Shown in pieces: positions 37,900-55,339 of a DNA stretch of 64,000 nucleotides (position 1 is the stretch's first letter; each line of letters opens with the position of its first letter). Both the position numbers and the translations under genes were made by a program. Source of the DNA: Hippophae tibetana (lineage: Eukaryota; Streptophyta; Magnoliopsida; Rosales; Elaeagnaceae); the NCBI GenBank assembly GCA_037013495.1, contig CM072806.1, positions 23,088,001 to 23,152,000 on the forward strand. Direction: 5' to 3'. A model generated the notes under the pieces. That model had not been told where the DNA came from and made no database searches. It saw only the letters and a list, made by a program, of their open reading frames with translations.

Positions 37900-39182
37900 A
37901 TGGCCGACGCTATTTTGAGCTTCACCATTATTAAGCCCCAAGTTCGTAGCAGCTCTTCTATTCAAACTACAAAGTTTGACATCACTTCACGTTCTAAATC
38001 AGTAAAAGCCCTAAAACAATTTTTGTATTCATTACACAATCTCATATTTTGTAGTTGATAATTCATTTCCCATATTGTTTTCACTGCAGCTTAGACAGTG
38101 TCCAAGTTCTGGATTTGTAAATGGGCTGCATCACGTAAGTAAGCTAAGCAACTGATTATGTACAACACTGTAATGCAGAGTTTATGATATGCTTATGGTA
38201 AATATTAATAATCTGTTTTGTTAAAAATATATATATATAGGTTGAAGGTATTAAGGAGAAAAGAAGGTACCCAAGTAAAGCAAATGCTCTTCCAGATTGG
38301 CCTTTGATGGCTGTACTTGTTGAGCAAATTGAAGGCCAGAGAGACTATGTTATGCACAAATCTATTTGGCATCTCAGTGATGAAGCCATAAAGAATGTCT
38401 GTAAGTGTTTACTTCTTCTTTTTTTCATTTCAAGCTATTTTTTATGGAATAGATAATTATAAAAATTAATGTGTTATTTTAAAGTGGACTTTGTTTTTGG
38501 TATGCTTAGATACTTTCTACATCATGTTTACTTGCTGGGGATGCTTATACTTTGGTTCCATGAAGGTAAAGCTTGCCCAAATTCAACTTTTTTTTTAGGG
38601 CTTTATGAAAATGCTAGACATATATTGAAAAAAAGATACAATTTAGATGTTGAGAATGAATTTTGAAATGTGGAAGAATGTTTCAGGATCCATACTATGA
38701 TTCAGAGCAATATAGGAAAGATGGAGGAGATGGTACTGGACATTGGATCTATGATAAGGTAATACTTTCATATATGGTTTTCATGTTTCCGATGAGTGAT
38801 CAATTCATAATATAACTATGAGAACTTCCAATATATCCGAGATGATAAAAGTGAGCCAAATTGTATCATCCAATCACATCCTATCATCTTAGTTGAATCT
38901 TATCTCAACCTGAAACCCAGGCATTCTTGGGGAAAGTGTCAAGCTTTTTACTAAATGGCGAGTGTTCGCCTAAGGAAGTTAAATGGCCGGTTTCGGCACT
39001 AAAGTATGAGCAAGAGAAAATTTAACTAAAAACTAAAAGTTTGTAACTGAGAGGTACTGATTATGCAGCAAGATGATATTGAAGAATCTGCTAGAGCAGA
39101 GTTGTGGAAGGAGGAGCTGATTGAGGAGATAGAGCAGAAGGTTGGTGGGTTGAGAGAATTGGAAGAAGCTGGCAAGAAATAG
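37900..39182 (+). CDS. PNSB5: Probable chloroplast NDH subcomplex B subunit 5 (PnsB5/NDH18), six exons
   Basis: Exons 37900-38001, 38090-38134, 38241-38400, 38510-38565, 38687-38758 and 39069-39182 give a 182-residue protein; every intron is GT-AG and phases agree. The first ~50 residues are serine/threonine-rich and low in acids, as expected for a plastid transit peptide. Then come RYPSKANALPDWPLMAVLVE, a single membrane span (residues 103-121, TFYIMFTCWGCLYFGSM), DPYYDSEQYRKDGGDGTGHW, and an acidic helix ELIEEIEQKVGGLRELEEAG. This layout and the GDGTGHWIY-type motif fit the thylakoid NDH-complex subunit PnsB5, which helps build the photosynthetic NDH complex for cyclic electron flow (established knowledge; the match is from memory of the family, so moderate). 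The membrane exon is only 56 bp. The gene converges on the protease gene downstream. Confidence 0.72.
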
Positions 39183-39631
39183 GACAAATTGGTCATTACA
39201 TTGTTTCCTGCAGTAAAGGAACATGAGGATCTTGTATATATTTTCATATTGTAATGCTTGATATATTTGAACTCTATAATCAACAAGAAAAGTTCTATTT
39301 ATCGTACTTACCACAATTAATGTGATCAGTCAAATCATTATCAGTCATATTAGTTATGATTGTAACATAACTTGTAGCATAAAAAAATACTCATACAACA
39401 ATATATCACTTTTGGAAGAAAGTAAATAACAAGTGTTAAAGCTTACACTAGGAAAATCAACCACAGAATATTTTTCTAAAATTTAAAATTTAAAATGATA
39501 ACAGTAACCGAACAAAGAGTATAATCTTGAATAACATGACATGTTGTCCTAGTAAGTAGTTCAACACAAGCCTTACAGATAGATACATAAATTACTTGCA
39601 TACAACTACACACCCATAATTGCTTAACAAA

Positions 39632-43981
<4,350 letters not shown>

Positions 43982-44170
43982 TTTCTGTTCCTTGGTTGTG
44001 GGAGAGAGCAGAGACAGAGAGGTGTAGAAAAACAATTTGTTTGGGAGTAGTGAACCGTAGGACTTTGGAGAGAGATATTATACAACCCACCAATAATATT
44101 TTTTCTTTTTTTGTTTTTGATAAAACCACCAATAATATTATTTGTGTATAATTTGCGAATTCGGTTGTGA

Positions 44171-44176
44171 CACGTG
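44171..44176 (-). promoter_or_regulatory. G-box upstream of the RD19-like gene
   Basis: GACACGTGCTT contains CACGTG about 190 bp upstream of the chosen start codon. G-boxes of this kind occur in stress- and ABA-regulated plant promoters. A TATA-like sequence on the minus strand (TGTATAATATC) lies near 44074-44084. Functional relevance is inferred only from position. Confidence 0.3.
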
Positions 44177-44344
44177 CTTTATATTCTCTAACATCTTATT
44201 TAATAAAAAGCTCTAAAAATAATTAAATAATAAACCTTATATATATATAAATAGTCATTTTTTAATACATTCTTCCACTTCCTTACTATCATGTGTCATA
44301 AAAATAATTAAATTTTTCAGATGAAAAAATAAACTAACATTTCA

Positions 44345-44380
<36 letters not shown>

Positions 44381-45540
44381 TGTACTTTTTTAAATATATA
44401 AAATAATTTACTTAATATATATATTTTAATATTTAATTCTTTTGGTTGCAAGTTTAGTAAGATAACAATTGATTATTATTAATAAATTTAGAAAAATAAT
44501 AAAAATAATAATTTTAAAATTTATAATTATAAAAATAATGTAAGTATATTCGGTTGTTATATTTTATTTTTAAAAAATATTCAATTCATTATTTCATATT
44601 AAACATAGTTCGATTATATGATATTTAAGTTTAATTATAATCACTCATTTAATAATAATTTTAATTTAATTAAATATTATTTTTATTATTATTATAAAAT
44701 AATTAAATCTTTGACCAAGCAGAAAAAAATATGAACTTAAATCTAGTTATGGTTGCCAACTCTCGAAATAAGTATATATATATATATATATATATCATTA
44801 AGACATTTTATTTAAATTTAATTATGAGATTTTATCTTTCAATATATATATATATTGCTTGGCCTATGGAGTTCCTGCTTTATTAGAGCTAGGTTAAGCA
44901 CTTTGATCTAATAATCGCCCTTTTAAATTTCATTAAGGAAATTTTATTTAAATTTATTTATGAGATCTTATCTTTGAATTATCTTCTTAAATTACTACTA
45001 GATAAATAACTAGATAAATAATTTTCTATGTTATAAATTTTATTTTAATATACTTTGACTTGTATTAAACAACTTAAATTCATTTGATATTATCTGAAGG
45101 TGTATTACATTAACTTATTTATTTATTTATTTGTCTTTACTGTTAATATTTTATCACTTGGCCCACTAAAGTAATATCAAAATAATCTTTATATTATCTA
45201 AAATTGGCTAATAGTATAATTTTATATTCTTTTACAAATACTTCATTTCATGTATTACAATGCAGAATAACTCTTACAGGTGGACATTATAATGAACTTA
45301 TGAATACCTTCTGATAAACTATTTAAGTCTAATTTTATTATTGTAATGAATATCAAATACTATGAAACTTAATGTGCACAAAATAAAATATAAGTTCTAT
45401 CATTTGGTGTTGACATTCGTGTGTGAAAACATAGTGTCTATATATTTATTTGAGTCTATTTTTTGTAAGATTGATTAGTGATAGTTCAGTATTACTTAGA
45501 ATATAATTTCGTGTTTACTTATTACACACACTCATTATCT
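44177..45540. other. AT-rich upstream region of the protease gene
   Basis: No gene seen. Contains (AT)n runs at about 44347-44375 and 44772-44796 and long A/T-only stretches. The partial phrase ATTTAAATTTAATTATGAGAT recurs near 44812 and 44951, suggesting an old local duplication. Confidence 0.4.
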
Positions 45541-45544
45541 TAAA

Positions 45545-46620
45545 TTACATATAATTTGTATTGTTGAGTATTTGTTTGTGATTATATTGTCCCATTGGAG
45601 ACTCAATGTTTCTCGGTATCTGAAAGGGTTTCATCAAACTCGCCAATGTTATTGGTGAGGTGGCCAATAAAGGGTTGGCACGTTGTAATGGCTATTACTC
45701 TCGTTGTGGGGGGCTTTTACCCTTGCCAATGTGTTCGGTGAGGGTCTAAGAGGATTTTTCTATAAATTCCCCTCTTATTTTCTTAGTTTCTTGTCGTAAT
45801 TAAGGAAAAACTCTACCCATTTAGCACCAAACTTTCCCGATCTTTTCTTGGTCCATTTTATTTTTGAGTGTCGAGTCTGAAAACAGTGTGTAATCTATAG
45901 GATATAAGATATCACAAAGAAGTATCTCTTATATTTGTCAAACACAAGGTTGCGGGTAAAAAATGTGAGATTGAGTAAGACTTTATTGACAGTTAAAATG
46001 AATGATTGACTGGTAAAAAGCCACATCATTTTGAGAAGTTTATCTCAAGGTTGAGTTGATATGTATTGGTTGGTAGTTGCAAGAGTACAACAGTTCTCAT
46101 AAGTAAGAAGCCTATGTGGTGGTATGTCGTATATAGGTTGGTAGTTGCTAGGATGCAACAGTTCCCATAGATGATGAGCTTATACGATAGTGTGCCATGT
46201 GTCAGCTAGATCTTGCGAGGTTACAATATGGTGCATAGGTGATGAGCTTATGTATTTATGTGTCATGTGTCAACTGGGTGTTACGAGGTTACAACTTATA
46301 TTGCATGTTAGGAGGTTAAACCATTAGTTATTGATCACATCACTTGGTAACAGTGCTTTAGGGATGAGCTTGGATCTACTTGATTCAAATGATGTGAAGG
46401 TAGTAGATGAGGGAAACTTACGCACAGTTTTGATAGGTATTTCGACTGGTAAAGGTACTTATATTTATTGCTTTACTTTTTAGTGAATTGCTTGGTGTGT
46501 AGTGTTTGTTTAAGGAAACCCAAGGATGCTACCATAAGAGAGTTAAATCCTATGTAGATTTACCTCGTTACATGCTTTGTTATATATGATTGCATGTTAT
46601 GAAAATACAATCATTATTTA
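45545..46620 (+). mobile_element. LTR-like sequence, SIRE-type Copia relative
   Basis: The layout matches the interrupted LTR at 52500-53058/61587-61960: repeated GGTGAGG/GGCCAAT phrases, a TATA region (TTTTTCTATAAATTCCCC near 45757), then a tail with 'GGATGCTACCA...AAATCCTATGTAGATTTACCTCGTTACAT' (46521-46576) corresponding to 'GATGTTACCA...ATTCTATGTGAGTTTACCTCGTTACAT' at 61868-61916. It includes ~75 bp tandem units at 46065-46300. Borders are approximate and no target duplication was found. Confidence 0.5.
46065..46300. repeat. About three ~75 bp tandem units inside the LTR-like sequence
   Basis: The phrase GGTTGGTAGTTGC(A/T)AG(A/G)..CAACAGTT(C)..CATA is followed each time by a TGATGAGCTTAT.../GTGTGTCAT-type tail. 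Units start near 46065, 46137 and about 46212, progressively more diverged. Confidence 0.6.
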
Positions 46621-49600
46621 TCGAATATGTTTGCACATAGGAGGTATTGAAGTGATTATAAATCCTTTATAACTTTTCCAATATGTTTGTTTGATTCACA
46701 TATGGTGCAATTGTTTTGACATATGAAATTTTAGTTGTTATCAGAATGGGTCACCATTGTTTAGGCTTAACTAAGGTGCTCAATTCTAGAGGTCTATTTA
46801 CACATACACATATTTGTATATTTGTGCCTTGTATTTCATGTGGAATGGGTTGTTGCATATTAAATGAGGTCGCTTGTCTATGTGAATTCATATTGATTAC
46901 ATCATCCCTTTTTCATGTCCATCCATGTTTACTTTGTGCATCTCTATCTTAAAGTATACATTTTATTGTCATATCAACATTCTAGGATTGAATGTAAATT
47001 ACATGTGTGATTGTTTAATAATGATTTCTAAGTGCATGTTCTATGAAGCATGTGATATATGTTTATTGCATATACTGTACTAACTACCTATTGTCATGCA
47101 TGCATAGTATGTTAAGTATTTTATCTATTGCTATGCATGGTTGTTTAATCTTTCACTAGTATTCTCCTCTACTAGTTGCTTTTGACATGGTTTATGTGTG
47201 TATTTATCTTGATTTTTGCTTGACTATTCTTCTGTATCTTTTTGCATTAGCATCATGTGACATGATTTCATCATGTAGTGGCAAAGTATTAGGATTATTC
47301 TGCAATCTTAAAATTCTTATGACATATCATATATATTGCATCTTTTTTTGGCCTATTAGGTTCTCTTTCCCTTACTTAGTATGTCTTTCATTGTTTCTTA
47401 GTTTGTCTCTTGCTTTTAAGTGTATATTTTGAATGTTTTTTCTTATCTTTTGCATTTGATGCCCCCTTGAGAAAATTGATATGTGTTTTTTAAGCTTAAG
47501 CACTTGAGTATTATCTCATATTTCCTACATTTTTGTTGTTGATTGTGGTTTTTCATTTGTATTTTCATATCATATAAATATTTACATGTCTTAAGGACTT
47601 CTTGACTTACATGTATGATTGTAACTAGACTAGTATGTTTAGTTGGCATTCTTATTATTTTAGATTTTTCACCCTGTCTAAGCGTGTCTTTTATTTTGGT
47701 GTTGGAACTTAAGTCTTCCTCATATGCTTAGATGTTTTAGTATCATTCTACTATTCTTCTTTCTCTTGTGAAATGTCATTTGTGTTATTCACTAGTTATT
47801 TTATTTTTCTCTTTTGACTAGCAATGATGTGAGTGTTTCCAATGATATCTTTTGAGGCAACAATGTATGGTTTATGTTGGTGATATCTCTTGAGATATAG
47901 TCTTGTCACTTTAGCCTGTGATCTTGTTTGATACCATCTTTGTCATCTCACTTTTTGTTGGTTGATGCTTTTAGTAAGATTGATTGTTTTACTCTCTTAC
48001 TAGCATGTTTCTCTTTTCAGAGTTTGTGATTTGCGTTTATCTTAACATGCTTAGTATGCTTCATTAATTTTGTATTGGTTTTTATGTACTGTGTAGATGC
48101 ATTTATTTTGTGAAAGTTTTTAGAATGTTGGATGCATAACATTTTTATTGCATGACATGTATACATTTAAGGGGAGAGGTGTGTGTCAAATGTATGATGT
48201 CATGAGAGTGTTGTGTCTGTTTTTCATCCTTGGTCTTTGTGGTTATCCTTTGTGTAATTTTTTTTTATGCTCATACATTTATAGTAATGCTTTTATGTAT
48301 ATTATTCTTTAGGACATTAGTATGTTTGAACCATGCATAAATAGGACAGCTAGTATGACTTATTGTTTGCATATCATGTATTCTCTTATTTCACATGTCA
48401 TCTTATGTATGCCATCATTCTTACTCTAGAGTACTTTATTGTATGTTTCTTATATGAAGTTGATTGTATGGTATTTGTTGTTAGGATACACGACACATGC
48501 TTCTTTGATAAATTGGAATGTCTTTCTTTATGTGTGTGCATAGTATAGTATGAGTTAAGGTTGCAGGATTGAATTAACCCAAGTGTCATTGGGGGAAGAT
48601 AATTTAGCCTCTAGGAGTATGTCAACTTCAAAGATAGTTGGATTCTTAATCAGCTTCTTCTTATTGATTTGTTGAAACATTTATGTAGCATCAATGCTTG
48701 ATCGCTTATCCTACTGATGTGTTTATGTACATTATAAAGTCTCTTATACCTTCCCATTGCACGTAGAAACATGGGGCTCCATGTTAGTATATCATGAGAG
48801 AGATGTTTTATGACTACTTATTTCTTGGTTTGTTTATGCATTCAATTTGTTGTTTGTTACATGTTTTTCCATTGGTGTTACCTCGGTGTCGTTGTTTGTT
48901 TATTTTGCATGACTATTAGGGTTTGCATGCTTTCTATCTAACTTCTCTCATACATATAGGTGTGTTGTGCATTGCATATGTATGTGTGCACAATTTGAGT
49001 TTTTTGTGCATTATATTTATTTGTTGTATGAGATGATAAGTTTAGTTTGTACTGTATCTTTATTGCATAATATGCATACATTTAGGATGAGTGTTACATA
49101 TGTTCAAAGGGAGTATGTATCTCTGTATTACATGTAGATTTTTTGTGTTTAGGCTTCATGCTAAGTATGCCTTACTAATCATTGCTCACCTGTGTAGGAG
49201 TAACTTGATCTCTCATCATGTTGATGTGTTTTATACACATTACGAAATCCCTTATGCTCTCTCATAGCACATAGAGATGATGGGCTCCATACTAAGATCT
49301 TATAAGGGAGATATTTTATGTCTACACATCTCTTGGTTTATATGTGCATTCAATTGTTGTTTGTTACATGTTTTTCCATTGGTGTTGTTGTTTGTTTATT
49401 TTTATTAACTATTAGGGTTTTTATGCATTTCTATATGACATCTCTCATGCATATAGGTGTGTAGTGTGCTGCATACATATTTGTGTGCTTGGTTTTACTT
49501 TTCATGTTAAAAAGGGGAAGAAAAGTGCATAACTTGAGTTTGTTTATGCACTATGTTTATTCTCTGCATAGGATGGTGAATGTAGTTTGTACTGCATATT

Positions 49601-49960
49601 TGTTACCTAATATATATATATATACCCTTAGAGGAAGTGTTACATATGTTCAGAGGGAGTTTGTATTTCTATGTTGCATGTAGATTATGTTTGTGTTTGT
49701 AGTTCATGTTGAGTATGTGTCACCTATCATTGCTCACTTGTGTATGGATAACTTTATAGTAAGTTTTAAACTACAATGTATGTATCCATATTTTCTTTTC
49801 AAGGGTATGCGTTGTTTTGTGTGTGTAGGTATAAATGTAACTTCAAACATCACAACATTGGTAAAGGTTAGTTGTAGCTTAGAGCTTAATAGAAGCTCAA
49901 TGGATGGAGTGAATCATCAAAATGAATGTGTTGATTCATTAAGATGTATATAGCATTATG
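46621..49960. repeat. T-rich non-coding repeat region with ~500 bp tandem duplication
   Basis: No supported gene; frames here are short and low-complexity. A diverged duplication is clear: about 48713-49205 and 49219-49748 share GGGCTCCAT(G/A)..., TTGTTTGTTACATGTTTTTC, ACTATTAGGGTTT, CAT(A/G)CATATAGGTGTGT and TTACATATGTTCA(A/G)AGGGAG. A further fragment near 48118-48240 resembles its middle part (TTATTGCATGACATG.ATACATTTA). It may be the untranslated interior of a large retrotransposon whose LTR is at 45545-46620 (inference). Confidence 0.55.
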
Positions 49961-50650
49961 AATATTATTTTAACCTATAATTTCTATGTTTTTAAGAGTT
50001 TATTTTATATTTTATTTTACTATTATCTTGTTTTGGATGGTATTTTGTGTTTTGTAGGCTAATATACTTTTAGAAGAATTTTGGGTAAACACAAGCAAAA
50101 ATAGTGAAAATGGGACGATTAATGGCAACCCACATAAGTTGGAATGAACAAGAATGTCGAAAACTAGAAATTCTATATGTGTCACGGCCCAAACATAATT
50201 CATTACACTACATAATAATCTCAGATCTATTTGTGTCTTTGCCGAATTTCTATACACATCATGATTCAGCAAAGTCCATACCTTAGCCCCATACTCTCAG
50301 ATCAATTGGTGTTTTCTAAAGTTCAACATGCTCTATGGCTTAACAATAACCATTCCACAGCACAAGGCTCTCGAGTTGTATACATTCAAAATTCAAAGCG
50401 CACTACGGGGTAAAATAAAGCATATTATGGCTCGATGGTCAAAAATTGCTAGAAACCCAATTACACATTCTAAACTTGTTTGACCCATAAATTTAATTTA
50501 TAAATACATCATAAATCCTTCATAAACATATATCAAGCCATATATTTAGTCACCAGTTCCCATAGATGTTCTTTACCATCCATGATACAAATATAGAGAA
50601 AAAACCTCAATTGTGAAGTAGATCCAAGGATTTGAAGAGAGCTCACAATT
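49961..50650. other. Unassigned intergenic segment
   Basis: No recognised gene or element. The less AT-rich block 50160-50420 has short open frames on both strands with no motif. Confidence 0.35.
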
Positions 50651-50689
50651 AACTCAAAAAATTGAAATCATAGATCAAGAAAGGGTATT

Positions 50690-52490
50690 TTTATTATTAT
50701 ATCTTATTTTTCTCTCTGTAATCTGATGTATTTGTAGTTAAATTAATTTTAGTTAATTTAATTATAATTGGCTAGATTATATAATATGATATTTTAATAT
50801 TGCTTCAAGTGATTGAAAGGACAATTTTATGGTTTCAATAGATAAAAGTTTTTAGATTTATTTCTTATTTATATTCTTTAAATATTTAATTATAAATTCA
50901 CGATGAACAAAGTCTTGATCTATAATTAAAGACAATATTTTAGAACTAGCCATTATACATATTATTTATGCTTAGTTGTGCATTAATGAATAATAATTTA
51001 ACTTAATTTCATTAATTAATTTTAAGCCCTATTCAAGAAATTATTAATTAATTGATCGAGATTAAGTTACATGGTCAAAATTATCTTTAATTATAAATTA
51101 ATAATTAGTTAAATCTGGAATTATAACTAAAATGTATATTTACCTTAGTTTTACCAACTAATTAATTCATGCCCGATCCAAGTAATTATTAATTAATTTA
51201 GGATCATGGTTTATATATTTTTCTTAGTTTTCTAATTAATTAATTTCAAGTTCAATTTAGGAAGTTATTGATTAGTTGAGAATTGTAGGGACTCATCATT
51301 ACTATTGGTGTTCGCTTATTTAAAAAGAAAAAAAAACCATAAATCTAACTTTTTATTTAAAATATTTAATTCGTTCTTTCCGAAACATATGAACTAATTT
51401 CCCATATTTATTTATCATTCTTATTTTTTACAATAATTCAATTTACTTGCTTAATTTTAGTTATTAAGATAATTTATATTTTATAGTATTTTCTCTCTCA
51501 ACCAATACCTTAAAGAATATTTAGGATTGTTTTTCTTAACTAATTTAGAAAATATTTTAAATTTTTAAAACAACCGGCCAGTTCCTTTAGAGATGACCTC
51601 GGGGTTATATGTCATTATTCTACCACTGATTCAGGCATTTGATGCCATTGCCAAGCAAATTTTAATTTTGAATTATTTATTTGTTTTATTCTTTAATTTA
51701 TTTTCTTAATTTCTTAATTTTTGTGATTTTTGGATTTTTTTTATTTTGTGGTTTTGTTAATATTTTTGTTTTATTCAGCTATTTTAATCATTTTGCTTTT
51801 AAATGTTTATTTTATATTTTTTATTTAATTATCTTGTTTGTGGTATATTTCCTAGTGCTTTGAATTATTCGTTGTTTTTATTAGTATAAACAAAGTAGGA
51901 TATCCCTTGAGAATCAACTTATACTTTTCATAGACAATATCAAAAAATCCAAAGAGCACTTGTCTAGCCTGGATAGTAAAATCCAAGAGCCATTAAACAT
52001 TAACGATGTTTTACCAAGAGAGATAACAATAAGAGAGTATGCAAGGCTAATTATTATCACTTCTACTTCCTCTGTATAGTTGAGAGAGGCAATTAGGAAC
52101 TATGAATTGAAAAATATTCATTATTCCATATTGCCTTCAGTCTATGGTTTTCCTAATGAAGATCATTTGATTTTCATTAGAGATTTCTATTCATCTATAC
52201 AAACACTCCCTTTGTAATGGTTAAATGAGTACGAACTCAAAATGACATGTTCCCATACACGTTCAAAGATAGGAAAAAGGCTTGGCTTATGATTCTCTTA
52301 CTGGGTTTCTTGATAACTTCAGAAGGATTCTACAATAAATTTATGGAAAAATTATATTTTGTAAATCATGTTGTACTTTGTGTCTATTTATTGGCTTTCC
52401 ATATGCAAAACACAGTGTTTATTTATTTTACTCATTATTCTATTTTTCTTTATGTAAGGTTAGTTACTGTAGATCAATAATGTACACATA
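50690..52490 (+). pseudogene. Athila/Tat-like Ty3 remnant: LTR end, primer site and broken gag
   Basis: AT-rich LTR-like sequence ends near 51635, followed by TTTGATGCCATTGCCAAGCA (51638-51657), recognisable as a decayed Athila/Tat primer site. A broken gag follows: at 52247-52350 FTFKDRKKAWLMILLLGF...ITSEGFYNKFMEKLYFVN corresponds to the conserved 'F.L.D.AKAWL..LPPGSI.TW.E...KFL.K.FP' gag block. Protease and later domains are absent; the element is cut off by the SIRE-like LTR that begins near 52500. Confidence 0.65.
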
Positions 52491-52499
52491 TACTTATTT

Positions 52500-53058
52500 A
52501 TGAACATTGTGATTGAAAGTCTATTTTTCACACACCATGGTGTTGGTTGTTTAGCATGCATGATAAGTCATGAATGACATATTTTGGCTTGGTTTTGGTG
52601 TGGGTATTTATAAAAATTACTCGATGATTTTTAGATCGAAAAATTTGATTTTTGCACCTCAATGAGTTCCTTGACAAGGGCCTTGTTGCACCCTTCGATG
52701 TACCTCGACAATATGGTTGGAAAAGACCCTCGGCAAGGCCACAATAAGGTGGTTTGATCGTTTGTATTCTTCTATAAATACCAACTCTTTTTTCACCCAT
52801 TATTGATATGCCAAAACTCTATTAAAATTTTCACTGAAAATTACATTTGATTCATAAATTACTTTGGGGAGTACTTGCGTATTTATGCTACAATATTATG
52901 GGTAAAATAGAGGGCTTGAATGTTGAGCACTTGACTATTTATTTTCTATTTGAGACCCAATATTATGAGATTAGGTTGGTTGTCATGGTGAGTTATCAAA
53001 TCGTTAGTTGTATGCATATGTGCATTGATTGTGTATCCCACAGAGATTATTGGTGGTT
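52500..53058 (+). mobile_element. Left part of SIRE-like Copia LTR, interrupted by CACTA element
   Basis: Contains a promoter-like TTCTATAAATACCAACTC (52770-52787) preceded by AAGGCC/CTCGGCAAGG phrases. It continues after the CACTA element at 61587: removing the CACTA element and one GTT rejoins ...ATTATTGGTG GTT GGTGATTGAGGG. The left border is uncertain. Confidence 0.6.
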
Positions 53059-53079
53059 CACTACTACAAAACATACCTA

Positions 53080-53385
53080 TGGCCTCGATTTTTAACCGTG
53101 ATCATAGGTCTATGGCTACGGTTATAAGAACCGAGGCCTAAGTGAGAGAGACCATAGACTATTACCTATGACCTCGATTTTTTAATAGAGGTCATAGACA
53201 TACCTTATAGCCTCGATCTTATAATAATCGAGGCAATAGACATACCTTACGGATTCTGTTTTTAAAAACTGAGGTCATGGAAATACCTTATGGCCTCAGT
53301 TTTTAATAACCAAGGCCATAAGGTATGTCTATTTCCTCGATTATTATAAGACCAAGATCATAGATATACCTTATGACCATAAATT
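53080..53385. repeat. CACTA left subterminal repeats
   Basis: At least six direct or inverted copies of a ~20-25 bp motif (ATACCTTATRGCCTCGAT.TT.AATAA and complements such as AACCAAGGCCATAAGGTATG). A matching shorter array is at 61465-61545. Confidence 0.85.
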
Positions 53386-53817
53386 TTAATAAAAATACAA
53401 TTATTAATTATAATATTTAGAGTCAATATAAATTATAATAAATTTATTAATTACAATATTAAAATTGAAAGTACAATTACATTTGATAGTTTATACACTA
53501 AAACATAATAAAACCTTAATAACTAATTCTAATATTTACAAATGACTATGAAGAATAATCTTAATATTACAAACTAACTTTTTAATATTACAATCATTTA
53601 TAAGTGTATTTCAACAAAGCATTTATAAGTGGTGAGAATAGTAAACGTGTTGATCTTTTATCATTGTGTTGGATGCATTTGTAAGAACTATAACAAGTTT
53701 TTCTGGTGGGGGCTTCAATTTTCTCCACATCTTATTGGGTGTCGACGCCATGAGCTTCATGATCAACCTTAATCACCTTCATAAATAGATGTATGTCCAA
53801 TTTTAGGATTGACATTT

Positions 53818-54433
53818 TGTTGGAACAAATATGTGAAAAACTATGTAAGAACAATATTACCGATAACCTGAAATGAACTACTTGGGTTGAGTCGCGGACT
53901 AGGTCGCTCTCTTTAAGACGTTTCGCGGCTCTTCCCAAACTTGTGCAAACAAACATAGTCTCGTCGTCCCTAGGATAAAATATCCCATAATCTTTTTTCT
54001 ATCTTGGATCTTCACTGCACTGATGAAGTTCGGAATACTACACTTCTTAAATATTATGTTGCTCAGAAATCTGAGAAAACAATTATGAATTTTCTTTTCT
54101 TTGATTTTGCTATGAAAAACCGTAGAACTGTTTTTGAGTTGGTAAGTTATATTCTAAACTGAGGGTTATTGCCCCTATTTATAGTTGAAAAAATATGTGT
54201 AAGGGTCATATAATTATGAAAATAACGGTAAAAAATAATGGACACATAATTATGAAAATAATGGTCATAAAAGTAACGGTCGCATAATTATGAAAATATC
54301 AGTCATAAAAGTAACAGTAACATAATTATGAAAATAACAGTCATATAATTATGAAAATGACATTTACATAATTTATGAAATAACGGCATAAAATAATAAA
54401 AAATATATTTTTTATTTAAATTCATTTCCAACA
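53818..54433 (-). mobile_element. 3' LTR of minus-strand Copia element
   Basis: 616 bp. On the minus strand it starts TGTTGGAAATGAATTT and ends CATATTTGTTCCAACA, and is preceded by a polypurine tract AAGTGGGGGATTG. It contains a run of ~20-36 bp units based on CATAATTATGAAAATAACGGT (54205-54390). Confidence 0.9.
54200..54390. repeat. LTR minisatellite
   Basis: About six or seven copies of an A/T-rich unit (ATAATTATGAAAATAACRGTCATA with variants). The partner LTR has only about three copies before it is truncated inside the same repeat at 59260. Confidence 0.8.
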
Positions 54434-55339
54434 ATCCCCCACTTGAATTTAAAATAAAAATAGTTTCATCGAGCAACCGATCAATTAAAAATATAAGATT
54501 ATGCATAAGCAAAATGTGTCTATCGACTTGAACCTTTGCATAGTGTTGATGCTTTAGAATATACTAGATTAACTCGTAGTTTTAAACTCTATCTCTAACA
54601 ATATTACACACAAAACCTTTCCAAGGTGTAGTTCAAAAAACCTATGCTTTATGACTATGCACATGTATCCCAGTATAGTGAATGCTCTAGTAAATTTTGC
54701 CCAAAATTTTCATAAGAAGCGACCACACTTCCACATTCACATAGGTGATTCTATCAAGAGTACTTCTGTAATTATGTACTCCACTCCACATAGAGTATAG
54801 AACTCATTAAGAGTTTAATAATTAACTCATATTTTCTATCGCTTCAGGACTTCATACTTCTAACAATATAGAATGAGACTTCATAATAGCATTATTCATC
54901 GCATATCACTTCATGACTTGTTATTACCCATTGAACTTATTTCTTGGGATCTCCAGTCTATAAGTTGGGTTACCATAACAAGTGACTCTTCATTCTAAGG
55001 GCATTAGTCCCATTCCTTTTGAGGTTTTGAAAACCTTTTCTCTCGGTAATCTTTTCGTCAAAGGATCTTCCAAATTTTCATCAGTACATATATGATCCAT
55101 TCTTACAGCTCCTGTAGAGATAAATTCTCTAACAGTACTATGTATCTGTCATCTCTTGCCATTGTAATAACTGTTCTAAATCTTTGCAATAGTCGCGGTA
55201 CTATCGCAGTGGATCAGGACAGCTGGTATCGATCTTTCCCATAAAGGGATCTCAGCTAACAAACTTCTTAACTAACCTGCTTCTTAACTAGCAGTAGCTA
55301 GTGCTTTCAAACTTCATCATAGATTGAACCAATATTATC

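Noticed and set aside
39026..39314. Minus-strand frames of 86-93 codons
   Set aside because: Shadows of the last PnsB5-like exon, whose plus-strand reading joins its five upstream exons in phase.
47187..48548. Short hydrophobic plus-strand frames that might suggest small membrane proteins
   Set aside because: All lie in a T-rich repeat region with no conserved motif or consistent splice structure.
51681..51863. Hydrophobic 60-codon frame resembling a membrane peptide
   Set aside because: T-rich untranslated leader of a Ty3 remnant between its primer site and gag; low complexity only.
53732..53956. 74-codon minus-strand frame spanning the CACTA/Copia boundary, considered as a CACTA transposase relic
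   Set aside because: It crosses the LTR junction at 53818 and shows no transposase motif.
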